Below are positions 15,757 to 23,855 of a stretch of 25,016 nucleotides of DNA, in pieces (position 1 is the first letter of the stretch; the number at the start of each line of letters is the position of its first letter). The stretch lies in assembly GCA_002471195.1 (NCBI GenBank), contig DKPN01000074.1, forward strand, positions 44,930 to 69,945. Direction: 5' to 3'. The notes under the pieces are model-generated. The model searched no databases, was not told the DNA's origin, and was given only the letters and a program-made list of their open reading frames with translations. Source of the DNA: Bacteroides sp. UBA7333. GTDB taxonomy: Bacteria; Bacteroidota; Bacteroidia; Bacteroidales; Bacteroidaceae. The position numbers and the translations under genes are program-made.

Positions 15757-15788
15757 TTAGGGTATGCAAATAAAATATTATACTTTTG
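15757..15788 (+). promoter_or_regulatory. Promoter of the cation-efflux gene
   Basis: Exact -7 TACTTTTG (15781-15788) with TTAG (15757-15760) 20 bases upstream. It gives a leader of about 60 bases. No obvious Zur/Fur palindrome is seen in the leader. Confidence 0.5.
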
Positions 15789-15858
15789 TTATCGAGTGAT
15801 TCATAAGAAATCGTTACCTCTTATTTCATAATGAATATCTTAAATTAAATTTCTAGAT

Positions 15859-16731
15859 ATGGGACACAATCATCCTCATTCGAATAATACTGATAAAAAT
15901 CTCACATTAGTATTCTTTCTAAACTCTATTTTTGTGATAATAGAGTTAGTTGGTGGTCTCTTAACAAATAGTATAGCCATATTGTCAGATGCATTGCATG
16001 ATTTCGGTGATTCTATCTCTTTGGCTATTGCTTGGTTTCTACAACGTAAATCTAAGCAAGGTAGAGATGCAAAATTTTCATATGGCTATAAACGATTTTC
16101 ATTGTTAGGTGCTGTCTTTTTATCCGGAATTCTTTGTGTCAGTTCAGTAATTGTTATCATCGAGGCTATAAAGCGAATGATATCACCTGTAGCTGTCAGT
16201 GCTGACGGAATGTTTTGGTTAGCGATATTGGGTGTGGTCATTAATGGAATTGCTGCTCTTCGAATAAAGAAAGGTACCTCATTAAATGAGCGATCGGTCT
16301 ATTTGCATATAATGGAAGATGTGTTGGGATGGTTGGCTGTATTAATTGCCAGTATTATAATGAAATTTATTCATCTACCTATTTTAGACCCTATTCTCTC
16401 TATTTGTATAAGTGTATGGGTGTTATTTAATGTATATAAAAATCTCATTGCTACATTCAAGGTTTTTCTGCAAGCTACTCCCGAGGAAATCAACTTGAAT
16501 GAGTTGGAAACGCGTATTTTAGCTATAGAAGATGTTATATCAATTCATGATTTACATATTTGGAGCCTTGATGGAGAGTCACATGTGATGACTTTGCATG
16601 TGGTGTGTAGTGCAGAAAATACGAGTAACATTAAACAATCCATTATCAATATAGGTTCCGAATATCACATTGTACATACTACGATTGAATTCGAGCATTC
16701 GGATGTTACATGCAATACCTCATGCGATTGA
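15859..16731 (+). CDS. Cation diffusion facilitator (CzcD/ZitB type, probably Zn2+)
   Basis: 290 residues, six predicted membrane helices and a cytoplasmic C-terminal domain (about 210-290). The metal site is of the zinc-type 2xHis/2xAsp form: His47 and Asp51 in ALHDFGDS (second helix) and His150 and Asp154 in LHIMEDVLGW (fifth helix). The N-terminus is His-rich (GHNHPHSNN). The C-terminal domain has VISIHDLHIWSLDGESHVMTLHVV, typical of CzcD. It exports divalent metal by proton exchange at the inner membrane. Own promoter after the ribosomal terminator; the acylase-like gene follows after 86 bases in the same direction, but a shared function is not obvious. Confidence 0.93.
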   Translation: MGHNHPHSNNTDKNLTLVFFLNSIFVIIELVGGLLTNSIAILSDALHDFGDSISLAIAWFLQRKSKQGRDAKFSYGYKRFSLLGAVFLSGILCVSSVIVIIEAIKRMISPVAVSADGMFWLAILGVVINGIAALRIKKGTSLNERSVYLHIMEDVLGWLAVLIASIIMKFIHLPILDPILSICISVWVLFNVYKNLIATFKVFLQATPEEINLNELETRILAIEDVISIHDLHIWSLDGESHVMTLHVVCSAENTSNIKQSIINIGSEYHIVHTTIEFEHSDVTCNTSCD

Positions 16732-16817
16732 GTGAGCTATAATCTGGTCTTGATATTTGTCTAAAAACATTTTATAATAGTCTATGTTATTAATTTATTA
16801 TGATAATATATTGATAA

Positions 16818-17891
16818 ATGACAAATAAAAAAATGAACAAATTACAGGCGATCAAATCTTATCCTAATGCGGCTTGTACAGGAATTTCAATGATTGCTCA
16901 AGATGGTACAAAAGTATTGGCGCGTACAATTGATTGGGGAGGCACCGAGGTTGATAATTATTATACTATTGTTCCACGAGGTTACGAACAGCAGTCCTTA
17001 TTACCCGATGGTAAGTTGGAAGGTATCAAATTTTCTTCTAAATATGGTTATGTGGGTATGGCGATGGGTGAAGTACAATTTGTAGTAGAGGGAGTGAACG
17101 AGGTAGGATTATCCTCCGGTCTTTTCTATTTTCCTGATTATGGGGAATACCCGATTTACGATGATGCACGAAAAGAAAATACCATTGCCGACTTACAATT
17201 AGTCTCCTATTTATTGAGCCATTACTCTTCTGTCGATGAAGCCATAGCAGGTATTAAACAGTTGGATATCATCTCAGTTTTTCCGGGTGCATCTACTGTA
17301 CATTGGCGTATTGCTGATAAGACAGGAAGACAAATAGTTGTAGAGCATGTTAAAGGAGTAGCTCAATTTTATGAAAATCATATTGGTGTTATCACCAATA
17401 GTCCTGGATTTGAATGGCATATAGTCAATCTTAGCAATTATATTCATGTAAATGTTGGTACTATACCTTCTCGAAATTTAGGACAACAATTTGTAGAATC
17501 GATAGGTAGTGGAAGTGGATACCTTGGATTACCCGGTGATTTTACTCCTCCTTCTCGCTTTGTAAGAGCAGCCTATTTTCTAAATACGACTCGACAGCAA
17601 CCCGATGGTATACATACCGTTCTACAATTGTTTCATTTATTAAATGTTTTTGATGTTCCTTTGGCATGCGATACTCCTGTTGGTAAGGAACCTCTCAATT
17701 TTCCTAGTGCAACACAGTGGACGGTAGCAACTAACTTGACCGACGGATTAATGTATTATCGCACGATGTATAATAGTAATATCCGATGCATTGATTTACA
17801 TGATATCGATTTTGCAACCATATCATTCATTGCCAAACCACTTGATGTAAATAAAGAGCAACCAATTGAAAAGATTTTGATTAATGTTTAA
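16818..17891 (+). CDS. Ntn-hydrolase, penicillin V acylase / bile salt hydrolase family, no signal peptide
   Basis: 357 residues. The nucleophile is Cys20, which must become N-terminal after maturation; relative to it the catalytic Arg (+16) and Asp (+19) of CTG...LARTIDW are in place. Further family markers: GVNEVGLSSGLFYFPDY, ITNSPGFEWH (oxyanion Asn) and PPSRFVRAAYF (catalytic Arg). The loop reads FYFP (a Tyr, as in penicillin V acylases) where bile salt hydrolases have LNFP. The 19 residues before Cys20 (MTNKKMNK...NAA) are polar, with no hydrophobic core, and an in-frame TAA directly precedes the ATG, so no longer signal peptide is possible. A cytosolic enzyme with a short propeptide is implied. 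The substrate is unknown. Confidence 0.85.
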   Translation: MTNKKMNKLQAIKSYPNAACTGISMIAQDGTKVLARTIDWGGTEVDNYYTIVPRGYEQQSLLPDGKLEGIKFSSKYGYVGMAMGEVQFVVEGVNEVGLSSGLFYFPDYGEYPIYDDARKENTIADLQLVSYLLSHYSSVDEAIAGIKQLDIISVFPGASTVHWRIADKTGRQIVVEHVKGVAQFYENHIGVITNSPGFEWHIVNLSNYIHVNVGTIPSRNLGQQFVESIGSGSGYLGLPGDFTPPSRFVRAAYFLNTTRQQPDGIHTVLQLFHLLNVFDVPLACDTPVGKEPLNFPSATQWTVATNLTDGLMYYRTMYNSNIRCIDLHDIDFATISFIAKPLDVNKEQPIEKILINV

Positions 17892-17910
17892 AATAGCTTT
17901 TGTAATACTG

Positions 17911-17967
17911 AAAAACTCAGCGATTGTATACTTATTCTTTTAAAGGTATAATCGCTGAGTTTTTTTA
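17911..17967. terminator. Bidirectional terminator between convergent units
   Basis: AAAAACTCAGCGAT (17911-17924) pairs with ATCGCTGAGTTTTT (17951-17964); seven T follow on the plus strand and the A-run gives a U-run on the minus strand. It lies 20 bases after the acylase-like stop and about 60 bases after the last permease gene of the minus-strand operon, so it can serve both. Confidence 0.9.
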
Positions 17968-18027
17968 ATGTAAGAATGTCATATCTCAATCTTTAATTCC
18001 ACTGACAGATTTATGAAACTCTTTTAT

Positions 18028-19293
18028 TTAGTGAATTCTATCATGCTCCTTATTTAAATCTTCTGTCGTTTTTAATTCTTGATATCTCTTCACAAGATGT
18101 TTTCTACTTCTAATAATCTGCCACCTATAAACGATGCAAGTGGTAAGGAAATATATACACGTCTGAATCCATAATGCATAATATTCGAATGATATTTGAC
18201 TTAGCGACGCTCCCATATTGTTTATCTTTACATAGCCGTTAATTCCAAAGGTAGATGGAAATAAATATGAAAAATATTTCCAAAATGCAGGTATTGCTGC
18301 CCCTGGCCATGATATACCCGAAATAAATAGTAGTGGTACTGATGTGAACACATAAATCAACATACAGGTTTCTCTATTGCGTATGAATATTGATAATGAC
18401 ATAGCGCAAAAAATGCATGAAGCTAAATATGGTAATAAGAACAAGATTAAATCTTTTGGCATTCCTATTTGATTTAACTGGAAGATATGAGGAACGATGC
18501 ACAGAACATATATTGAGATAATCGCATATATCATAAAGTAGCACAATCCTTTTCCGAATACAATTCTTAAAGTTCCATTATAATGGCGATTGATAGGAAC
18601 TAAATCTTTAAAACGGTTTTGCTCTCTTGATGTTCCTGCCGACAATCCAATGCCCAATAAAAGTGTCTGTTGAATCAGTAATATTAATACGGCCGGTATT
18701 AAAAATGCTGCAAATCCGTTTGTGGGGTTATACAATGCAATATCCTCATATTCTATCGGATAGCCTGTGATTTCATCCTGTCGTTCGGTTGTGTTTGATG
18801 CCCTGCTAATTTTTATATCACGATTCATATCAAGTGATACTGCTGTATTGGCCATCAGCATGCTTTTATAATAAAGCAATCCACTCATGTCACAATAGAT
18901 ACTAACATGTGCTTGCACTCCTTTAGTGATGTTTTTGCTGAAATCCGACGGGATATAAATAACACCATATGCTTCTCGATTTTTCATCACTTGTTTAGCT
19001 TCTTCCATATTCGCACAATATGCAACGATTTGCACATCTGCAGTGGCATCTACTTTTCTGATATATTCACGGCTGATACTGCTGTTTGACATGTCAACAA
19101 TTACTGCAGGTACTTCGCGAACTACTTCATTGGTATAAATGAAACCATACAATAATGGATATAATAATGGCACGATAATAAAAAATATCAGAACACCTTG
19201 ATCTCGAAATGTATTTCGAAACTCTTGCAACCAGATATAAAACAAATCGTCTATGCCTTGTTTTATCTTATTTGATAATTTATCGTTGTTCAT
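18028..19293 (-). CDS. ABC-2 type permease, second of a pair
   Basis: 421 residues. Cytoplasmic N-terminus, first helix about 33-53 (VLIFFIIVPLLYPLLYGFIY), a periplasmic domain of roughly 150 residues (PAVIVDMSNSS...), then about five helices after residue 190, the YbhS/YhhJ-like ABC-2 layout. Its ATG shares one base with the stop of the preceding permease gene (TAATG). The two periplasmic domains align (PVGVVDMDQSSTSR versus PAVIVDMSNSSISR), so the pair arose by duplication and probably forms a heterodimeric channel. No Walker A or ABC signature is present, nor is an ATPase encoded next to it. Substrate unknown; drug or envelope-compound export is a guess. Confidence 0.88.
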   Translation of the reverse strand: MNNDKLSNKIKQGIDDLFYIWLQEFRNTFRDQGVLIFFIIVPLLYPLLYGFIYTNEVVREVPAVIVDMSNSSISREYIRKVDATADVQIVAYCANMEEAKQVMKNREAYGVIYIPSDFSKNITKGVQAHVSIYCDMSGLLYYKSMLMANTAVSLDMNRDIKISRASNTTERQDEITGYPIEYEDIALYNPTNGFAAFLIPAVLILLIQQTLLLGIGLSAGTSREQNRFKDLVPINRHYNGTLRIVFGKGLCYFMIYAIISIYVLCIVPHIFQLNQIGMPKDLILFLLPYLASCIFCAMSLSIFIRNRETCMLIYVFTSVPLLFISGISWPGAAIPAFWKYFSYLFPSTFGINGYVKINNMGASLSQISFEYYALWIQTCIYFLTTCIVYRWQIIRSRKHLVKRYQELKTTEDLNKEHDRIH

Positions 19294-20474
19294 TAGGGAA
19301 TATATTTATCTGTCAATAGCGCATTTTTTAAACGATTCATAATAAAGAATGGTAATATCATAAATAATAATAGTGCCAAATAATTATTCCATGAGTATAG
19401 CATGCTATAACCGTTTAACGCTTGATCAACATAGATTAAAAAATAGTGACGCAATGGGAATAATATGCTTAGTGCCTCTAAGCTAGGATGCATTGCCATT
19501 ACTGGGAAAGAAAATCCTGTAATAGAAATCGAAATAACACCCCATAATGATGCAAAGCTTAAACCAAGTCGTAAGCGGGGCAATAACCCAAACATAAATA
19601 CCCCAAAACACTGTGAACCTAAAATGAAACAAAATGTAGCCAATAGCATGGGCCATATTCCGCTGTTGCAGGGGAAGTGTAAAATTCCATACAAATAGGC
19701 ATTATAAAACATTCCCATAATAGAGAAAATCAACGTTTGTGGCAATAGTTTTCCTGCTAGTGCAATGTATATAGAATGATTGCTCTGTTTTAACCACTGT
19801 TTTGACGTACCATCTTTAATTTCAGTACCTATAGAGAATACTGTGATCATGAAGATGAGTATCATTAGCATCCCGGGTACAATTGTGTTACACAAATAGA
19901 CTGAATAATTTAACCATGGATTATTTAATGCATGTGTCTCAATCACGATAGGTTGCAATTGACCCATTATCATGTTATCAGGCATACCTTTAGCGTACAT
20001 TACTTTTCGTGCAGCAGCTCCTGATGCCAATTCACTCATCATCTTCATATCTTTCAATAACAGCGACCCGGCGATTAGATATGAATTGTTGGTATAAAAT
20101 GAAATTTTAGGTTGTTGCTGTGTATTTGCATCCGAAGATAGTCCAGAGGGTAGATAGAAGAATGCGTATATTTTTCCTTCTTGCATGGCTATACGGGCTT
20201 CGGTAACATTGGGATAATGTGCCACTACCTCCGTCTGTCCGAAAGAGTCTAAGTTACGAATAATATTGCGTGACGTTGAGCTTTGGTCCATATCTACTAC
20301 ACCAACCGGTAGGTTCGTAGGCAATCCCGCGCCCATCAGTGTAGTGAAGAAAAGATAACAGAATAGAGGAGCAATCACCATGCAAAAAAGATATAATGGT
20401 CGCGATATTAACCTTCTGCATTCACGCTTCGCTACTGTCCAAAGTGCTATATATCTGCTCTTCATTTTTCCCAT
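19293..20474 (-). CDS. ABC-2 type permease, first of a pair
   Basis: 393 residues from the ATG at 20474; the frame is open to a TTG at 20477, which I do not prefer. First helix about 27-47 (PLYLFCMVIAPLFCYLFFTTL), periplasmic domain about 50-185 (PVGVVDMDQSSTSRNIIRNLD...), then five hydrophobic segments including GMLMILIFMITVFSIGTEIKDG and a C-terminal LFMILPFFIM. YbhR/YhhJ-like. The start lies 4 bases after the HlyD stop, and the stop overlaps the next permease start, so all three are translationally coupled. Like its partner it carries no nucleotide-binding domain. Confidence 0.88.
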   Translation of the reverse strand: MGKMKSRYIALWTVAKRECRRLISRPLYLFCMVIAPLFCYLFFTTLMGAGLPTNLPVGVVDMDQSSTSRNIIRNLDSFGQTEVVAHYPNVTEARIAMQEGKIYAFFYLPSGLSSDANTQQQPKISFYTNNSYLIAGSLLLKDMKMMSELASGAAARKVMYAKGMPDNMIMGQLQPIVIETHALNNPWLNYSVYLCNTIVPGMLMILIFMITVFSIGTEIKDGTSKQWLKQSNHSIYIALAGKLLPQTLIFSIMGMFYNAYLYGILHFPCNSGIWPMLLATFCFILGSQCFGVFMFGLLPRLRLGLSFASLWGVISISITGFSFPVMAMHPSLEALSILFPLRHYFLIYVDQALNGYSMLYSWNNYLALLLFMILPFFIMNRLKNALLTDKYIP

Positions 20475-20478
20475 CAAA

Positions 20479-21474
20479 TTAATTCTTGCTGATTATAACC
20501 GACATTCCAGGTCGCAATCCTGTTATTCTTTCAAGAGGACGGGCGCGCACCTCAAATGTTTTTAAATCAAATTGCCCAGTAGTTTTCGTTGCCTTCCAAG
20601 CAGCATAAGTACCTAGATCTTTCATGTAGTATACTTTTAATTCAATCTCTTCGTTATTGAGTGCAGGAATGATTGCTTTAAATTCAGAACCAATGGATAG
20701 TCCTTTTAAGAGATCTTCTCTTACATTAAAGGTTACCCACATATTGTTCATTATAGCAATGTTCATAATAGGCGCACCCGTACCTACCAATTCGCCTACC
20801 TTAGGGAATATTTCGCTTACTTCACCACTGGCAGAAGCCGTTAGATATGTCTCTTTGATGTACGATTCTACTTCAGCAACTGCACCTTTTGCTCTATCTG
20901 TTAAAGCTGCAGCTGCAATTTTATCTTCACGTTCAGCGCCGTTTTTGGCCATGTCGTATTGCGATTTAGCGGCTTTTTCGGTGGCAATGGCCGCATTACG
21001 CTGTGCCGAAACTTCATCAAATTTTTGTGCTGGCATTACCCCTTGGTCATATAAGTTTTTAATACGTTTATATGACTTTTCTGCTATTTCCACACCAGCT
21101 TTTGCCTTTTGCCACATTTCGTACGCTCCTTGAATTTGTTCTTGGCGTGCACCTTTAATGGCTTTTTCATTTTGTGCTTGTGCAGCTGTTAATGCAGCAC
21201 GGGCTTGATCCAATTTTGCTTGAACGTCTGGTGCCTCTAGTATTGCTAGTGTATCACCGGCTTTAACCATATCACCTTCTTTAACTCTATATTCTAATAT
21301 TCTACCGGGCACTTTGCTCGATACGCGATATTCATCTACCTCTGCTTGACCTTGTATTATTTCAGGACCTTTACGTAACATAAAAAATCCAACGATTGCT
21401 ACTAAAATAATAACTCCTAATAGAGTAAGAAATGCAAGCAACATGTTGCTGTTTTGTGATTTCTGTGATTCCAT
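20479..21474 (-). CDS. HlyD-family membrane fusion (periplasmic adaptor) protein
   Basis: 331 residues. N-terminal anchor about 11-33, first lipoyl half (GRILEYRVKEGDMVKAGDTLAILEAPDV, about 53-80), an Ala/Gln/Lys-rich helical hairpin (about 80-190, with NLYDQGVMPAQKFDEVSAQRNAA at the turn), the second lipoyl half (ASGEVSEIFPKVGELVGTGAPIM) and a beta-barrel end closing GLRPGMSVII. It joins the inner-membrane permeases to the TolC channel. Closest in style to E. coli YbhG/YhiI adaptors that work with YbhS/R permeases. It sits 90 bases below the TolC gene. Confidence 0.92.
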   Translation of the reverse strand: MESQKSQNSNMLLAFLTLLGVIILVAIVGFFMLRKGPEIIQGQAEVDEYRVSSKVPGRILEYRVKEGDMVKAGDTLAILEAPDVQAKLDQARAALTAAQAQNEKAIKGARQEQIQGAYEMWQKAKAGVEIAEKSYKRIKNLYDQGVMPAQKFDEVSAQRNAAIATEKAAKSQYDMAKNGAEREDKIAAAALTDRAKGAVAEVESYIKETYLTASASGEVSEIFPKVGELVGTGAPIMNIAIMNNMWVTFNVREDLLKGLSIGSEFKAIIPALNNEEIELKVYYMKDLGTYAAWKATKTTGQFDLKTFEVRARPLERITGLRPGMSVIISKN

Positions 21475-21564
21475 ATTGTTTTATTGATAATTGATTGAAG
21501 ATATGTAAGCGTATCTCAATCTTTAATTTAAATTGTTATTTTGTAATACTTGATGTGTTAATAC

Positions 21565-23043
21565 TTATTTCAATGTGCCCAAAGATTTTAGTAAATAGAT
21601 TTCAGTGAGTTTTACATCAATCTGTGCGTCTATTTTTTCAGAATGAGCCTTCAGCCATGTGGTTTGTGCTTCAAGAACATTATTCGTAGGGATCACTCCT
21701 TCTTGAAAGCCTAAAGTGGCATATCTCAGATTTTCATTGGCTTTTTCTTCATTATTTTCGCTCAATGATAGTTTTTTAGTTGCTTCCTTAACTTTAAAAG
21801 ATGCCTGATTAACTTGGAGCTCAATTTTTTCTTTTGCATCCTCCAGTTGGTATTGTGCAATTCGATGTTCAGCTTTTGCTGCTTTCACTTTATAGCTTCC
21901 TTGTCCCCAATGCCATATCGGTACATTCAGCATCACACCTACATTCCACATCCCTCTAAATTTATTCTCAAAGCTGTTAAACACAGAGGGGTTGCTTATC
22001 ATATAATTACCCATTAATGCTAATGATGGTAAGTGTTCTGAGCGTATGACATTAACTTTTTGTTTATAAATTTCTTTTGCTAATTCAAGGCTTTTTATCT
22101 CAGGGCGGTTGCTATATGCTAATTCTATATCAAATTGATTATTGATATCGGGGAGAGGAATATTTTCAATATTCTCATCTTCTAAAATAATGCGTGTTGT
22201 TAAGTCTAAACCACATAATTGGCACAGAAGCATTTTTGATAAGCTTAATCCGTCTTCTACTTGCAACAGTGTCATTTCTGCTTCATTTACTTTTACTTTT
22301 ACGGATAATCCATCGGCTTTTGTTGCTACACCTTCATTTATCATTTTGTCTACATCTTCATCTAGCTTTGTTAGAAGATTTAAATAGCTTTCAGCCAGTT
22401 TCTTTTTATTCGTCAAAGATACTACCTGCCAATATATTTGATCGGTTGTTAAAATCACCTCTTGCAATTCGGTGCTGTGTTGTTGTAGGGCTAATTCCTC
22501 GGCATACTTAGTGATTTTATTGTATGCTCTGATTTTACCTCCCATGTATAGCGGTTGGGTCAATGTAATGGCACCTGCATAAATATTTCGCGTATCAGTA
22601 CGCAGCGCATCTACCAATGCATCTCCTACCTGATTGAATGCGGGAACCAATTTGTTTTGTAATACACTCAATAAAGGTCCTAGTTTTTGTGCCAAATCCG
22701 GAGAAAATTGTCCGATAGTTGCTCCTGCTTGTTGTATTGAATTGCCTACTGTATTACCCAATCCCGATAAGCTCCCCTTTTGTGCATCGTTTAATAGTGA
22801 GAATTCTTTTTGATTTCTCATATAACCTGCATTGGCGGTAATTTCAGGTAAATAGTTAGTAAATGCGGCTTTTTTTTGATAATGAGCTGCATTAATTCTT
22901 TCATTACTGATAAGAAGATCTTTGTTATTTGATATGGCCAAACTACGACAACTATCTAAACTGAGAGCATTTTGTCCATTAAGATTTGTAAGCGTACCTA
23001 CCATACTAATTAAAATCAATATTTTCTTCATCGCATTTTGCAT
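21565..23043 (-). CDS. TolC-family outer-membrane efflux protein
   Basis: 492 residues. A signal peptide (MKKILILISMVGTLTNLNGQ) starts more naturally at the internal ATG at 23031; the ATG at 23043 adds four residues, and either start is possible. Two long helical repeats are seen (SLDSCRSLAISNNKDLLISNERI... and the second half from ELAYSNRPEIKSLELAKEIYKQK), with the beta segments ITLTQPLYMGGK and VGVMLNVPIWHWGQG. An insertion of about 70 residues (82-152, Gly/Gln/Leu-rich) lies between the first helix pair and the first barrel strand compared with E. coli TolC. First gene of the export operon, with a consensus promoter. Confidence 0.93.
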   Translation of the reverse strand: MQNAMKKILILISMVGTLTNLNGQNALSLDSCRSLAISNNKDLLISNERINAAHYQKKAAFTNYLPEITANAGYMRNQKEFSLLNDAQKGSLSGLGNTVGNSIQQAGATIGQFSPDLAQKLGPLLSVLQNKLVPAFNQVGDALVDALRTDTRNIYAGAITLTQPLYMGGKIRAYNKITKYAEELALQQHSTELQEVILTTDQIYWQVVSLTNKKKLAESYLNLLTKLDEDVDKMINEGVATKADGLSVKVKVNEAEMTLLQVEDGLSLSKMLLCQLCGLDLTTRIILEDENIENIPLPDINNQFDIELAYSNRPEIKSLELAKEIYKQKVNVIRSEHLPSLALMGNYMISNPSVFNSFENKFRGMWNVGVMLNVPIWHWGQGSYKVKAAKAEHRIAQYQLEDAKEKIELQVNQASFKVKEATKKLSLSENNEEKANENLRYATLGFQEGVIPTNNVLEAQTTWLKAHSEKIDAQIDVKLTEIYLLKSLGTLK

Positions 23044-23156
23044 ATTATTAATATATTAACCTATATAGGATATCGTTTGTTTAGTTTATTTTTATTTTGA
23101 ATTTGGTTCTATTATGCATTTATGTTAATGTGATAATAATTGCATAAACAACGAAA

Positions 23157-23187
23157 CAAAAATATATCCTTTCCTTCTTTTTGCAAA
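23157..23187 (-). promoter_or_regulatory. Consensus promoter of the TolC-HlyD-permease operon
   Basis: Minus strand TTTG (23187-23184), 19 bases, TATTTTTG (23164-23157): both boxes exact and spacing identical to the rplM promoter. It gives a leader of about 110 bases before the TolC start. No regulator gene is adjacent, so control is not apparent. Confidence 0.75.
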
Positions 23188-23268
23188 ATGATTTAAGTTT
23201 TTTTTTAAGAAATAATTATTGGAGATAATGGTTCTATTTTAACGACGAATATGAAGTTCTAAACAATC

Positions 23269-23374
23269 GTAATAGATATGAAATATAGGACGGTTTAGAT
23301 GCTGGTGTGTATGATTTTCAAGAACAAAATTAACCTCATGGTGTTTAATGTTTTTAAATAGTAATAGATATAAA
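23269..23374 (+). repeat. Pair of direct repeats upstream of the 75-residue gene
   Basis: GTAATAGATATGAA (23269-23282) and GTAATAGATATAAA (23361-23374), 13 of 14 bases identical, 92 bases apart; the second ends 14 bases before the ATG. Otherwise the 23188-23388 stretch shows no exact promoter box or strong hairpin. Confidence 0.4.
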
Positions 23375-23388
23375 GCTAAGACAATAAA

Positions 23389-23616
23389 ATGGGAGCATTA
23401 GAACTAAAAGCTAGAGAATTTGCCGAAAAACATGGTTTGACTCATGTTCGTTTTCATAAAAAATGGCATAAATATGATGTTTATACTGCAATGAATGTGA
23501 AGGAGGGTAATTCTGAGATTTACTTTTTATTAGATGATGATGAGATTCGGATGGCTACCCCCTTTGAATCGGAAAGATTTAAAGAAGGTCATAATGTTAG
23601 AAATGATCTACCTTGA
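23389..23616 (+). CDS. Small uncharacterised protein, 75 residues
   Basis: I do not recognise a family. The product is small, soluble and charged: a helical start (ALELKAREFAEKHG), a basic stretch with HVRFHKKWHKYDVY, then a beta-like core ending in an acidic turn (SEIYFLLDDDEIRMATP) and a polar tail. No signal peptide, membrane helix or Cys. Balanced composition and a compact alpha-beta pattern suggest a real gene rather than chance. It stands alone between the divergent export operon and the convergent coiled-coil gene, with no exact promoter box upstream. A nucleic-acid or regulatory role is possible from charge but unsupported. Confidence 0.6.
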   Translation: MGALELKAREFAEKHGLTHVRFHKKWHKYDVYTAMNVKEGNSEIYFLLDDDEIRMATPFESERFKEGHNVRNDLP

Positions 23617-23641
23617 TTTTTATTAATCTTTTCTACTTTTT

Positions 23642-23720
23642 AAATTTGATATAATGATAGGATAATAATGTGTTTATTCATCATTGGATGATTTATATTT
23701 ATTCAAATCTGATATAATAA
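23642..23720 (+). repeat. Imperfect direct repeat downstream of the 75-residue gene
   Basis: AAATTTGATATAATGA (23642-23657) and AAATCTGATATAATAA (23705-23720), 14 of 16 identical, 63 bases apart, in an AT-rich gap with no gene. Could be chance in such sequence. Confidence 0.3.
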
Positions 23721-23785
23721 AAGAATATCATATGAAACAATACAATATATTTCTATTATCTGTTGTTGATCTGAATTGATAATAT

Positions 23786-23837
23786 AAAAAAAGCTCTCCC
23801 TAAAATAGCTGATTGTTACTATTTTAGGGAGAGCTTT
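23786..23837 (-). terminator. Intrinsic terminator of the coiled-coil gene
   Basis: Perfect 19-bp stem, arms 23790-23808 and 23819-23837, 10-base loop. On the minus strand it runs into a T-run (plus-strand A 23786-23792). It begins 18 bases after the stop at 23856, and may also stop read-through from the small plus-strand gene. Confidence 0.9.
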
Positions 23838-23855
23838 AGTTTACGATTTTATCAA

